Assembly: GCA_023400405.1 (NCBI GenBank)
Contig: JAEXFD010000014.1
Span: forward strand, 62,001-126,000
Source: Pseudomonadota bacterium
Lineage (GTDB): Bacteria; Pseudomonadota; Alphaproteobacteria; Sphingomonadales; Sphingomonadaceae
DNA length: 64,000 bases
Reading direction: 5' to 3'
How positions within the stretch are numbered: the stretch's first letter is position 1; every line of letters starts with the position of its first letter. Below are positions 26,509 through 35,123 of this stretch, one piece after another. Below the pieces are notes generated by a model. That model worked only from the letters and a program-made list of their open reading frames with translations. It was not told the origin of the DNA and searched no databases. Made by a program: the position numbers and the translations under genes.

Positions 26509-26525
26509 GGTTAATGCCGTTAACC
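26509..26525. promoter_or_regulatory. Palindrome GGTTAA-N5-TTAACC upstream of the Sel1-type gene
   Basis: A perfect 6-bp inverted repeat with a 5-bp centre, followed by a T6 run, 66 bp before the ATG. The spacing does not match the CtrA consensus TTAA-N7-TTAA. A candidate operator for an unidentified regulator. Confidence 0.4.
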
Positions 26526-26591
26526 CTTTTTTGGGAATCGGCTGCGAGATTCGCCCCCACACCGTCATGGTGAACAAGGGGTAAAAGCGAC

Positions 26592-26888
26592 ATGGGCAAC
26601 AGCCTGAAGAGTGCGCGTTTCCTGATCGAAAGCCGGCTGCGCCAGGCGGCGCGCGGCGATGCGCACGCCTGCTATGATCTAGGCATGGTCTATTCGAGCG
26701 GTGCCGACGGCATCGATATCGACCTGATCGAAGCGCACAAATGGTTCAACATCGCCGCGATGACCGGGGATTCACGCGCACAGGAATGCCGTGCGGAAAT
26801 CGCCGAGGACATGAACGCGCGCGAGATCATCGAGGCGCAGAAGGCCGCCCGTGCCTGGCTGCGCGGCTTCGAGGTGCGCGCGGCCTGA
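26592..26888 (+). CDS. Small Sel1-repeat-like protein
   Basis: 98 residues. The segment HACYDLGMVYSSGADGIDID followed by LIEAHKWFNIAAMTGDSRAQ matches one to one-and-a-half Sel1 (TPR-like) repeats, ending in a helical region with MNAREIIEAQKAAR. It has no signal peptide, so is cytoplasmic. Such short Sel1 proteins mediate protein contacts; the partner is unknown. AT-rich DNA with a palindrome lies upstream, and an inverted repeat pair separates it from topA. Confidence 0.8.
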   Translation: MGNSLKSARFLIESRLRQAARGDAHACYDLGMVYSSGADGIDIDLIEAHKWFNIAAMTGDSRAQECRAEIAEDMNAREIIEAQKAARAWLRGFEVRAA

Positions 26889-26927
26889 TCGAGGGCATTC
26901 CGAACGCGCTGCCCGATGTCGGGCCTT

Positions 26928-27026
26928 CTGATCCCCGGCGAAGGCCGGGGCCCAGCTTCCGCACGCTAGCGAGGGCCTACGAACGGACGGCAGCGCAACT
27001 GGGCCCCGGCGTCCGCCGGGGATCAG
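26928..27026. repeat. Inverted pair of GC-rich REP-like repeats
   Basis: One unit (CTGATCCCCGGCGAAGGCCG continuing into GGGCCCAGCTT) begins at 26928; its inverted relative (starting AACTGGGCCCCGGCG and ending GGGGATCAG) ends at 27026. The arms match over about 30 bases with a few differences. The pair occupies the gap between the convergent Sel1-type and topA genes. The same family recurs at 55980-56076. Confidence 0.75.
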
Positions 27027-27039
27027 CCGATTTCAGGAC

Positions 27040-29574
27040 CTATTTCCCCGCTACCTTCTTCGCTGCGGGCTTCTTGGCAGCCGCCTTTTTCGGCGCCGCC
27101 TTCTTCTTGCCCTTGCCCTTGGCGGGACCCGCCGCGGCGCGGGCGTCGATCAGCTGGGCCGCTTCCTCGAGCGTCAGCTGGTCCTTGTCGATCGTCTTGG
27201 GCAGCGTCGCATTGGTCTCGCCATCGGTGACGTACGCGCCGTAGCGGCCGTCCATCAGCTTGATCTCGGCTTCGGTGCGCGGATGCTTGCCGAGGATCTT
27301 CAGCGGCTCGCGCGCGGCGCCCCGCGCCGGCCGGCCGCCATTGGCCGCCGCCTCGGCGAGCTTGACCACCGCGGCGTTCATGCCGGTCTCGAACACCTCG
27401 GCGGTCGATTGGAGCCGGGCATATTTGCCGTCATGCGCGAGATAGGGTCCGTAGCGGCCGATCGAGGCGGTGATCGGCTTGCCGCTCTCCGGATGATTGC
27501 CGATCGTGCGCGGCAGCTTGAGCAGCTTCAATGCCCATTCGAGATCGAGCTCGACGTCCTTGGGGATCGAGGCCTTGGGGGCGTCCTTGCCCTCGCCGAG
27601 CTGGATGTACGGCCCGAAGCGGCCGGATTTGCGCTCGACGTTGAGACCAGTGTCCGGATCCTGGCCGAGCACTTCGGGACCGCTGCTTTCCCCCTCCTCG
27701 CCGCCCGGCTGGGCGAAGCGGCGGGTATATTTGCACTCGGGATAGTTGGAGCAGGCGACGAACGCGCCGAAGCGGCCGCCGCGCAGGCTCAGTCGGCCAT
27801 TGCCGCAGACCGGGCAGAGCCGTGGATCGCTGCCGTCCGCCTTGGCCGGGAAAAGATAGGGTTCGAGGAACTGATCGAGCGCCGCGGTGATGTCCGACGG
27901 CTTCTGCTCCATCACGTCGGCGGTGCGCGGCTTGAAATCGCGCCAAAACGCATCGAGCACCGCCTGCCACTGCGCCCGGCCGCCCGAGACGTCGTCGAGC
28001 TCTTCCTCGAGCTCGGCGGTGAAATCGTAGCTCACATATTTCTCGAAGAATCGTTCGAGGAAGGCCGTCAGCAGCCGCCCGCTCTCCTCGGCGAAGAAGC
28101 GGTTCTTCTCGATCCGGACATAGGCGCGGTCCTTGAGCACCTGGATGATCGAGGCATAGGTGGAGGGGCGGCCGATGCCGAGCTCTTCGAGCCGCTTGAC
28201 CAGCGAAGCTTCGGAGAAGCGCGGCGGCGGCTGAGTGAAATGCTGCTCAGCGTTCACGGCCTTCTTGGCCGGGGTGGCGCCTTCGCTCATCCGCGGCAGG
28301 CGGCGGCTGTCCTCGTCGCCTTCGTCGTCCTTGCCCTCTTCGTAGAGCGCGAGATAGCCGGGGAAGAGCACGACCTGGCCGGTGGCGCGCAGGCCGTGCT
28401 GGCCGGTGGCGTCCGCCAGGTCGATCGTGGTGCGCTCCATCCGCGCCGAGGCCATCTGGCTGGCGAGCGCGCGCTTCCAGATCAGGTCGTAGAGCCGGGC
28501 GTGGTCGCCCGATCCCGCCTTGTCCTTGGAGAAGTCGGTCGGGCGGATCGCCTCGTGCGCTTCCTGGGCGTTCTTGGCCTTGGTCTGATACTGGCGCGGC
28601 TTGTCCGGCACGTAGCTGCCGTCATAGCGCTCGGCGACAGCCTTGCGCGCCGCCTGGATCGCCGAGGGGTCCATCTGGACGCCGTCGGTCCGCATATAGG
28701 TGATCGTGCCATCCTCGTAGAGCGCCTGGGCGATCCGCATCGTGTGGCTGGCCGAGAAGCCGAGCTTGCGCGCGGCCTCCTGCTGCAGGGTCGAGGTGGT
28801 GAAGGGCGGCGGGGGATTGCGCATCGCCGGCTTGGTCTCGACCGAGACGACCGTGAAGCGGCCTTCCTCGACGGCCTTCTTGGCCGCCTCGGCGCTCTTG
28901 CCGTCGCCGATCGACAGGCGATCGAGCTTGTCGCCCTTCCACTTGACCAGCCGGGCCTGGAACGGCGTGCCGTCCTGCTCCATCTCGGCGACGACCGACC
29001 AATATTCCTGGGCCTTGAACCCTTCGATCTCGCGCTCGCGCTCGACGATCAGGCGCAGCGCGACCGACTGGACGCGGCCCGCCGACTTGGCGCCGGGGAG
29101 CTTGCGCCACAGGACCGGGGAGAGGGTGAAGCCGACCAGGTAATCGAGCGCACGGCGGGCGCGATAGGCGTCGATCAGGTCGGTATCGAGCTCGCGAGGA
29201 TGCTCCATCGCCGTCAGGATCGCGGGCTTGGTGATCGCATTGAAGGTGACGCGCTCGACTTCCTTGGGCAGCGCCTTCTTGTTCCGGAGCACTTCTTGGA
29301 CGTGCCAGCTGATCGCCTCGCCCTCGCGATCGGGGTCGGTGGCGAGGATCAGGCGATCGGCCTTCTTCGCCTCGTCGGCGATCGCCTTCAGCTGCTTCGA
29401 CTTGTCGGCATAGGTCTCCCACTCCATCGCGAAGTCCGCGTCCGGATCGACCGAGCCGTCGCGCGCCGGCAGGTCGCGGACATGGCCGTAGGAGGCGAGG
29501 ACGCGATAGTCCTTGCCGAGATATTTCTCGATGGTCTTCGCCTTGGCGGGCGATTCGACGATGACAAGCTGCAT
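27040..29574 (-). CDS. topA: DNA topoisomerase I
   Basis: 844 residues, type IA topoisomerase relaxing negative supercoils. An N-terminal TOPRIM domain (MQLVIVESPAKAKTI, ATDPDREGEAISWH), the catalytic Tyr in TITYMRTDG, and a zinc finger CPVCGNG...ACSNYPEC are followed by several topo C-terminal repeats (GRFGPYIQLGEG, GRYGPYL, GRYGAYVTDG). It ends with a Lys/Ala/Pro tail of roughly 30 residues resembling histone H1, common in alphaproteobacterial and actinobacterial enzymes. The start at 29574 gives the conserved N-terminus; the longer open frame upstream is not coding-like. It is divergent from the DUF4403 gene. Confidence 0.97.
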   Translation of the reverse strand: MQLVIVESPAKAKTIEKYLGKDYRVLASYGHVRDLPARDGSVDPDADFAMEWETYADKSKQLKAIADEAKKADRLILATDPDREGEAISWHVQEVLRNKKALPKEVERVTFNAITKPAILTAMEHPRELDTDLIDAYRARRALDYLVGFTLSPVLWRKLPGAKSAGRVQSVALRLIVEREREIEGFKAQEYWSVVAEMEQDGTPFQARLVKWKGDKLDRLSIGDGKSAEAAKKAVEEGRFTVVSVETKPAMRNPPPPFTTSTLQQEAARKLGFSASHTMRIAQALYEDGTITYMRTDGVQMDPSAIQAARKAVAERYDGSYVPDKPRQYQTKAKNAQEAHEAIRPTDFSKDKAGSGDHARLYDLIWKRALASQMASARMERTTIDLADATGQHGLRATGQVVLFPGYLALYEEGKDDEGDEDSRRLPRMSEGATPAKKAVNAEQHFTQPPPRFSEASLVKRLEELGIGRPSTYASIIQVLKDRAYVRIEKNRFFAEESGRLLTAFLERFFEKYVSYDFTAELEEELDDVSGGRAQWQAVLDAFWRDFKPRTADVMEQKPSDITAALDQFLEPYLFPAKADGSDPRLCPVCGNGRLSLRGGRFGAFVACSNYPECKYTRRFAQPGGEEGESSGPEVLGQDPDTGLNVERKSGRFGPYIQLGEGKDAPKASIPKDVELDLEWALKLLKLPRTIGNHPESGKPITASIGRYGPYLAHDGKYARLQSTAEVFETGMNAAVVKLAEAAANGGRPARGAAREPLKILGKHPRTEAEIKLMDGRYGAYVTDGETNATLPKTIDKDQLTLEEAAQLIDARAAAGPAKGKGKKKAAPKKAAAKKPAAKKVAGK

Positions 29575-29588
29575 GGGGGTTTCGAGAT

Positions 29589-29610
29589 CCTTACGCGTAC
29601 GCGTGTAAGG
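29589..29610. promoter_or_regulatory. Nested palindrome in the topA/DUF4403 promoter region
   Basis: ACGCGTACGCGT (29593-29604) is a perfect 12-bp palindrome, embedded in an outer pair CCTTAC/GTAAGG (29589-29594 and 29605-29610). It is 15 bp upstream of the topA ATG and about 100 bp before the divergent gene. It could be an operator or a supercoiling-sensitive cruciform. Confidence 0.45.
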
Positions 29611-29707
29611 TGGGGAGCGGCGGCGGGGGGCGTCAAGCGGATCGTTGTGGAACCGCGACGATCCCCGGGGCGTATCGCCGCGGACGCCTCGCTTACCGGA
29701 GACCGAC

Positions 29708-31246
29708 TTGCCCGACCAGCCGCCCGAACCGGCCACCGCCCCGCGCCGCGCCTTTCGCCGCCGCTGGCTGTGGCTGATCGCGATTGCGCTGCTGGTGCTG
29801 GCGGCGGGCGTGGCCGCGCTCTTCCTGATGCCGCACGGCAAGGTGGCGCCCCCGCCGCGGGCGAACGATCCGATCGATACGCCCAAGCAGCTCTCCGCGA
29901 TCGCCGTACCGCTCGACGTCGATACCGCGGTGCTGTCGCGTGCGCTGGAGGATGCGATCCCGCGCACGCTCTGGTCGATCGACCGGCAGGTCAAGGAATG
30001 CGTGCCGCCGGCGCGGATCAAGCTGTTCAAGGCCAAGCTGAAGGTGACGCCGGCGCTGGGCTGCACTGTGGTGGGCACGGTGACGCGCGCCCCGATCCGG
30101 CTGCGCGGCCAGGGCGAGACGATCATCGCCGACGTGCCGATCCATGCGACGATCTCCGCGCGCGACGTCGGTGGCGTACTGAAGGGCGAGACCGCGACCG
30201 GCGCGGCGATGGCCCATGCCCGGGTGCGGCTGACGATCGACGAGCAATGGCGCCCGCATGCGGTCGTCGATCTCGCCTATGACTGGACCGATCCGCCGGG
30301 AATCGATTTCCTCGGCCAGCGGATCACCTTCACCGACAAGGCCGACGAGAAGCTGGGGCCGATCGTGCGCAAGCTGGAACGCACGCTGCCGCAGGAGATC
30401 GCCAAGCTGAATATCCGCGCCAAGGTCGCCGACGCCTGGGCGCAGAGCTTCACGTCGCTCCAGCTCAACGAGAGCAATCCGCCGGTGTGGATGCGGGTGA
30501 CGCCGCAGAAGCTGAGCTATGGCGGCTATCGGCTCTCGGGCAACAAGCTGCGGCTCGAGCTCGGCATGGCGGCGCTGACCGAGACGTTTGTCGGCCCGCG
30601 CCCGGCCGATCCCAAGCCGGCGCCGCTGCCGCCGCTGGCCCGCCAGGCCGGGGGCGAGCGGCTCGACTTCTTCATCCCGGTGATCGCCGATTATGCCCAG
30701 CTCGAGCCGGTGCTGCTGCGCGCGCTGACCAAGCGGGCGCGGCGGCCCTTCGTGCTGCCCGGCATCGGTCCCGTCGATGCGCGGTTCGAGAAGGTGACCG
30801 GCTATGGCACCACCGGCGGGCGGATCGCCGTGGGGCTGACGATCGCCGCCCGGCCGCAGGGCAGCAGCGCCGAGACGCGCGGGATCGTGTGGATGACGGC
30901 GAAGCCGGTCAATGCGCCCAATTCGCAGCAGGTCCATTTCGAAGGGCTGGCGGTGGACGGCGACACCAATGGCGTGGGCGGCGACCTGTTGCTCCGCCTC
31001 GTCAATTCGCCGGGCGTGTCCAAGACGCTGGCCGAGTCGCTGACCCAAAACTTCACGCGGGACTTCCAGAAGCTGCTCGGCAAGATCCGCCGCGCGATCG
31101 TCGACAAGCGGGCGGGCGACTTCCTGATCCATGCGGACATCGATGGCGTGCGAACCGGCGTGCTCAAGGCCGGCGGGCAGGGATTGTACCTGCCCGTCCA
31201 CGCCACCGGCTCCGCGCGCGTGACGTACCGGCCGGACGGAAAATAA
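29708..31246 (+). CDS. DUF4403 family membrane-anchored protein
   Basis: 512 residues. A short cytoplasmic N-terminus and one transmembrane helix (RRRWLWLIAIALLVLAAGVA) are followed by a large extracytoplasmic DUF4403 region. That region resembles SRPBCC-free lipid/envelope proteins of unknown function. I chose the TTG at 29708 because GGAG is placed 6 nt upstream; a TTG at 29645 would add 21 residues. It is divergent from topA and convergent with the MucR gene. Function unknown. Confidence 0.85.
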   Translation: MPDQPPEPATAPRRAFRRRWLWLIAIALLVLAAGVAALFLMPHGKVAPPPRANDPIDTPKQLSAIAVPLDVDTAVLSRALEDAIPRTLWSIDRQVKECVPPARIKLFKAKLKVTPALGCTVVGTVTRAPIRLRGQGETIIADVPIHATISARDVGGVLKGETATGAAMAHARVRLTIDEQWRPHAVVDLAYDWTDPPGIDFLGQRITFTDKADEKLGPIVRKLERTLPQEIAKLNIRAKVADAWAQSFTSLQLNESNPPVWMRVTPQKLSYGGYRLSGNKLRLELGMAALTETFVGPRPADPKPAPLPPLARQAGGERLDFFIPVIADYAQLEPVLLRALTKRARRPFVLPGIGPVDARFEKVTGYGTTGGRIAVGLTIAARPQGSSAETRGIVWMTAKPVNAPNSQQVHFEGLAVDGDTNGVGGDLLLRLVNSPGVSKTLAESLTQNFTRDFQKLLGKIRRAIVDKRAGDFLIHADIDGVRTGVLKAGGQGLYLPVHATGSARVTYRPDGK

Positions 31247-31286
31247 CCGGCGCCCGGTTGCTGTCAGGCTGCCGTCCAGGCCCGGC

Positions 31287-31727
31287 TCAGGATTTGGTCC
31301 GCCGCTTGGTGCCCAGCCCGATCTTCTTCGCCATCGCGCGCCGCTGCGCCGAATAGGTTTCCGCCACCATCGGATAATCGGGCTTCAAATTGTAGCGAAG
31401 TCGATATTCCTCCGGCGTCAGCCCATGCGTCGAGAGATGCCGGCGCAGCGTCCGATAGGGCTTCCCGTCGATCATCGACAGGATGTGGTCCTTCGACGCG
31501 AGCGACTTGCGCACCGAAACCGCGGGCGGGAATTCCTCGCCAGCGGAGGCTTGCTCGACCTCCACGCGCGCCGAGCCGCCATCGGCAAGCTCGACGAGTG
31601 TGGCGTGCATCGCCTTTAGAAAGCCAGGCACGTCTTCGGGGACGACGCGGTTGTTCTGGTTGCCGAGCCAGGCAATCGTGAGCTCGGTCGCTAGTTCGAC
31701 AGGATTCAAGGCATTATCGTCCGACAT
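31287..31727 (-). CDS. MucR/Ros-family transcriptional regulator
   Basis: 146 residues. The domain from about residue 60 on contains SLASKDHILSMIDGKPYRTL, RRHLSTHGLTPEEYRLRYNL and KPDYPMVAETYSAQRRAMAK, the core of MucR/Ros proteins, which are H-NS-like silencers of exopolysaccharide, motility and virulence genes. The usual zinc-ligand Cys (IVCLEDGK in classical members) is replaced by Ser/Met (ILSMIDGK), so classical metal binding is doubtful. The ATG at 31727 is preceded by AGGGAAG. The AT-rich 177-bp upstream region (31728-31904) is the kind of DNA MucR binds, suggesting autoregulation. Confidence 0.92.
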   Translation of the reverse strand: MSDDNALNPVELATELTIAWLGNQNNRVVPEDVPGFLKAMHATLVELADGGSARVEVEQASAGEEFPPAVSVRKSLASKDHILSMIDGKPYRTLRRHLSTHGLTPEEYRLRYNLKPDYPMVAETYSAQRRAMAKKIGLGTKRRTKS

Positions 31728-31904
31728 TGAGGGCTTCCCTATAATTTTCGTAGTTACACGATCCCTCTTTTCGCCCGCAACCATAGCAATGCTGATCTAT
31801 CGAATCCGAATCAACCACGGAAATCGACTTATTTATTGAGAAAAACTCCCGAATCACTCCGATCTTGTTGATGCGAGCGGAGAATAGCCGCTCACTGCCG
31901 CCGA

Positions 31905-32159
31905 TCAGTGCACGATTTTGTCGCCTTTGCCGGACTTGGCGGGCGTGAAGGTTGCGGCGCTGGCTGCGATGGCGGCATCGCTGCGCTTGACGGTATGATG
32001 GTCGGTGCAGCGATATTGCGCCGGAACGCTGCCGACCTTGGCGGTCATCGGGCCGACCTGGCGGCAGATCGTGCGCGGAGCAGCCGGGGCCTCCGCCAGC
32101 GGTTCCTGGTTCGCGGCCGGGGCGGCGAGCACCGTCGCCGCAATGAGGGTGAGGATCAT
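31905..32159 (-). CDS. Small secreted hypothetical protein
   Basis: 84 residues. A short signal peptide (MILTLIAATVLAAPAA) is followed by a mature part with two cysteines (TICRQVG and YRCTDHH) that may form a disulfide, and a Lys/Ala-rich end. AGGAGA lies 6-7 nt before the ATG. I do not recognise the family; similar small periplasmic proteins are common in sphingomonads. It is divergent from the response regulator gene. Confidence 0.75.
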   Translation of the reverse strand: MILTLIAATVLAAPAANQEPLAEAPAAPRTICRQVGPMTAKVGSVPAQYRCTDHHTVKRSDAAIAASAATFTPAKSGKGDKIVH

Positions 32160-32270
32160 CTTGTCTCTCCTGAAATGGCTTCGATCCCGCGCAGATAGGG
32201 CGCCAAGCTTGCCCCTCCTTGGCGTCTCCATGACAAAGTGTTGCTCGCCGGGCGGGCCCGACGGGACGCG

Positions 32271-32299
32271 TTGACCGTTCGGGGCGCGGCCCCTACCTC
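32271..32299 (+). promoter_or_regulatory. Candidate promoter of the two-component operon
   Basis: TTGACC (32271-32276), a 17-bp spacer and TACCTC (32294-32299), 8 nt before the ATG at 32308. The leader would be at most a couple of nucleotides. Confidence 0.45.
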
Positions 32300-32307
32300 G
32301 CGGGGCG

Positions 32308-33039
32308 ATGCCGCTGACCGAACCCGAAACGACCCTGCCGACCATCGTGCTGGTCGAGGACGACCCGCCGCTGCGCACGCTCACCACCCGCGCGCTCCAG
32401 GAAAACGGCTATACCGTCCATCCCGCGGGCTCCGCGCCGGAGATGTGGCTGGCGATGGAGCGCGGGCCGGTCGATCTCGTCGTGCTCGACATCATGCTGC
32501 CCGGCACCAACGGCATCGATCTGTGCCGCCAGCTGCGCCAGAAGAGCGACGTGCCGATCATCTTCATTTCGGCGAAGGGCAGCGAGACCGATCGCGTCGT
32601 CGGGCTCGAGCTCGGCGCCGACGATTATCTGGCCAAGCCGTTCGGCGCGCGCGAGCTCATCGCGCGGGTCCGCGCCGTGCTCCGCCGCGGCAATGGCGAG
32701 CGCCGGCCCGAGGCACGGCCGCGCGGGATGCTTCATTTCGATGGCTGGACGATCAACCTGCCACGCCGCGAGCTGCTATCGCCGAGCGGCGCCGCGGTGG
32801 ACCTCACCGGCGCCGAGTTCGACCTGCTCGTCGCGCTGTGCGACCATAGCGGCCGGGTGATCGCCCGCGAGCGGCTGATCGAGCTGTCGCGCACCCGCCT
32901 CGCCGACAGTTCGGACCGCAGCATCGACGTGCTGGTCAGCCGCCTGCGCCGCAAGCTGACGAGCGCAGGTGCCGCCGCGCCGATCGTCACCGTGCGCGGG
33001 GTGGGCTATATGCTCAACGCCCCGGTCTCGCGCGATTGA
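32308..33039 (+). CDS. OmpR-family response regulator
   Basis: 243 residues. The receiver domain has the acidic pair EDD, phospho-acceptor Asp in VVLDIMLPG, and Lys in YLAKPFGARE. The C-terminal winged helix contains LTGAEFDLLVALCDHSGRVI and SRLRRKL...IVTVRGVGYML. It should bind DNA when phosphorylated by the kinase encoded next, whose TTG start overlaps this gene's stop codon. The target genes are not evident. Confidence 0.94.
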   Translation: MPLTEPETTLPTIVLVEDDPPLRTLTTRALQENGYTVHPAGSAPEMWLAMERGPVDLVVLDIMLPGTNGIDLCRQLRQKSDVPIIFISAKGSETDRVVGLELGADDYLAKPFGARELIARVRAVLRRGNGERRPEARPRGMLHFDGWTINLPRRELLSPSGAAVDLTGAEFDLLVALCDHSGRVIARERLIELSRTRLADSSDRSIDVLVSRLRRKLTSAGAAAPIVTVRGVGYMLNAPVSRD

Positions 33040-34355
33040 AGTACGGGCTCCACGCCCCGGCCGGCCTGCTCGGCCGCATCTTCGCGATCCTGCTGCTCGC
33101 GATGCTGCTCGAATTCGGCGTGTCGACCTTGCTCTACGAGCGGGCGAACCAGTTCTCGGTGCGTGACGACGAGGCGCATCGGCTTGCCGAGCATCTGGTC
33201 ATCGCGCGCAAGCTGGTCGCCGAGGCGCCGGCGGCCGAGCGCGCCGCGATGGCGCATGAACTCACCACCAATCGCTACGAAATCCATTGGCGTTCGCACC
33301 TGGTGCCGCCGCCGCCGCTCGCTCCCTCGCTCGATCGCATGCACCGCCAGATCGTGCGCTGGGAGCCGTCGCTCGCCCATTCGAACCTGAGGCTCAACCT
33401 CGCCTCGCCGGGGCGCAACGCCGTCACCACCGGTGGGCTGACCCTGCCCGATGGCAGCTGGCTCTATTTCGCCACGCGCGAGCCGATCCACCAGCCCAAT
33501 CTCGCCGTCGAACGCGTGTTGCTGGCGATGATCCCGGCGACCGCGCTGATCCTGATCGGCGGGCTGCTCGTCCGCCGCACGCTGCTGCCGCTGCGCCGGC
33601 TGGCCCAGGCGGCGGACAGCATCGGCGGGCCCGACGAACATGCCGTGCCGGTGGAAGGGCCCAGCGACGTGCGCCGGGTGATCCTCTCCTTCAATCGCAT
33701 GCGCGATCGGATCGAGCGGCTGATCGCCGATCGCACCCAGGCGCTGGCAGCGGTCGGGCACGATCTGCGGACGCCGCTCTCGCGGCTCAAGCTGCGTGCC
33801 GACGCGATCCCCGAAGACGAGCTGCGCGACGCGGTCGAGGCCGATGTCGCCGAGATGGAGGCGATGGTCGCCTCGCTGCTCGCCTATCTCGGCGGCGAAT
33901 CGGAAAGCGAACCGCTCGCGGCCACCGATCTCGCCGTGCTCTGCGCGACGATCTGCGACGATGCCGCCGATCGCGGGCTCGACGCGCGCTACGAAGGGCC
34001 GGCGCATCTTGAGGCGAAGGTGCGCCGCGCGATGCTCAAGCGGGCGATCGTCAATCTGGTCGAGAATGCGCTCCATTACGGCGGCAGCGCCCGGCTGCTG
34101 CTCGAACCCGCGCCCGGCCGACTCGTCGTCGCTGTCGAGGATGATGGCCCCGGCATTCCGGAGGACCAGCTCGCCAGCGTCGTGGAGCCCTTCGTCCGCC
34201 TCGATACCGCCCGTGCGCGCGACACGATCGGGCTCGGCCTCGGCCTGTCGATCGTCCAGCGCGTCGTCTCCGATCATGGCGGCACGCTGACGCTCGCCAA
34301 CCGGACGCAGGGCGGCCTGCGCGCCGAGATCGTTCTGCCCAGCAACGCTTCGTAA
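33036..34355 (+). CDS. Sensor histidine kinase
   Basis: 439 residues. Two transmembrane helices (about residues 11-29 and 165-185) frame a periplasmic sensor region of roughly 135 residues with no recognisable domain. HAMP, HisKA (phospho-His in VGHDLRTPLSR) and HATPase (NLVENALHYG, DDGPGIPEDQ, GLGLGLSIV) follow. The gene begins with TTG at 33036 overlapping the regulator stop (TTGA), so the pair is translationally coupled. The EnvZ-like arrangement suggests an envelope or osmotic stimulus, but the signal is unknown. Confidence 0.93.
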   Translation: MKYGLHAPAGLLGRIFAILLLAMLLEFGVSTLLYERANQFSVRDDEAHRLAEHLVIARKLVAEAPAAERAAMAHELTTNRYEIHWRSHLVPPPPLAPSLDRMHRQIVRWEPSLAHSNLRLNLASPGRNAVTTGGLTLPDGSWLYFATREPIHQPNLAVERVLLAMIPATALILIGGLLVRRTLLPLRRLAQAADSIGGPDEHAVPVEGPSDVRRVILSFNRMRDRIERLIADRTQALAAVGHDLRTPLSRLKLRADAIPEDELRDAVEADVAEMEAMVASLLAYLGGESESEPLAATDLAVLCATICDDAADRGLDARYEGPAHLEAKVRRAMLKRAIVNLVENALHYGGSARLLLEPAPGRLVVAVEDDGPGIPEDQLASVVEPFVRLDTARARDTIGLGLGLSIVQRVVSDHGGTLTLANRTQGGLRAEIVLPSNAS

Positions 34356-34427
34356 CGATCGCGCTGCACATGCGAAAAGCAGGCCTCGTATCTCCGGATC
34401 TCGCAATGGCGAGTAAGGAGTTTAGCC

Positions 34428-35123
34428 GTGAACGAACTGATCGGCCGAGTCTTCGATTTCGGAAGGCAGGTCTTCCCCAACCAGAGCGCCCTCTACGCCA
34501 AGCTGGCCGCTGACGGGCAGAGCCCCAAGGCGCTGATGATCTCCTGCGCCGATTCGCGGGTGGTCCCCGAACATATCATGCAGGCGGCGCCCGGCGACCT
34601 GTTCGTCTGCCGCAATGCGGGAAACATCGTGCCCCCCTTCGCGACCCAGAATGGCGGCGTCACCTCCACGGTCGAATATGCCGTGATGGTGCTCGGCATC
34701 CGCGACCTCATCGTCTGCGGCCATTCGGACTGCGGCGCGATGAAGGCGGTCGCCAATCCCGCCGGGCTCGATCAGATGCCGAACGTCGCCGCCTGGCTGC
34801 GCCACGCCTCGGCCGCCGAGCAGGTGGTCCGCGAAGGTTATGACGGGCTCGAGCCCGCCGAGCGCGTCCGCGCGATCAGCCTCGAGAACGTCGTCGCGCA
34901 GCTCAACCATCTGCGCACCCACCCCTCGGTCGCCGCCGGCATCGCCCGCGGCGAAATCGCGCTGCACGGCTGGTTCTTCGATATCGGCGCCGGCGCGATC
35001 CTCGCGCTCGACGGAGTGAGCGGTCGCTTCCTGCCGATGCGTGAGGATGCGCCGCTGCCCGTCGCGCTGCCGGCGAGCCCGCGGATCGCGGCCGACTTCG
35101 CCTATGCGGAGGCTGCCGAATGA
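34428..35123 (+). CDS. Beta-class carbonic anhydrase
   Basis: 231 residues. Zinc ligands are in SCADSRV and CGHSDCGA, with the catalytic Asp/Arg dyad in CADSR. It interconverts CO2 and bicarbonate in the cytosol. It starts with GTG at 34428, with AAGGAG about 8 nt upstream. Its last 4 bp overlap the start of a SulP transporter gene (ATGA), so the two are made together and probably form a bicarbonate-handling unit. Confidence 0.95.
   Translation: MNELIGRVFDFGRQVFPNQSALYAKLAADGQSPKALMISCADSRVVPEHIMQAAPGDLFVCRNAGNIVPPFATQNGGVTSTVEYAVMVLGIRDLIVCGHSDCGAMKAVANPAGLDQMPNVAAWLRHASAAEQVVREGYDGLEPAERVRAISLENVVAQLNHLRTHPSVAAGIARGEIALHGWFFDIGAGAILALDGVSGRFLPMREDAPLPVALPASPRIAADFAYAEAAE

Noticed and set aside
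26509..26525. CtrA binding site
   Set aside because: CtrA consensus is TTAA-N7-TTAA; the spacing here is 5, so I list it only as an unassigned palindrome.
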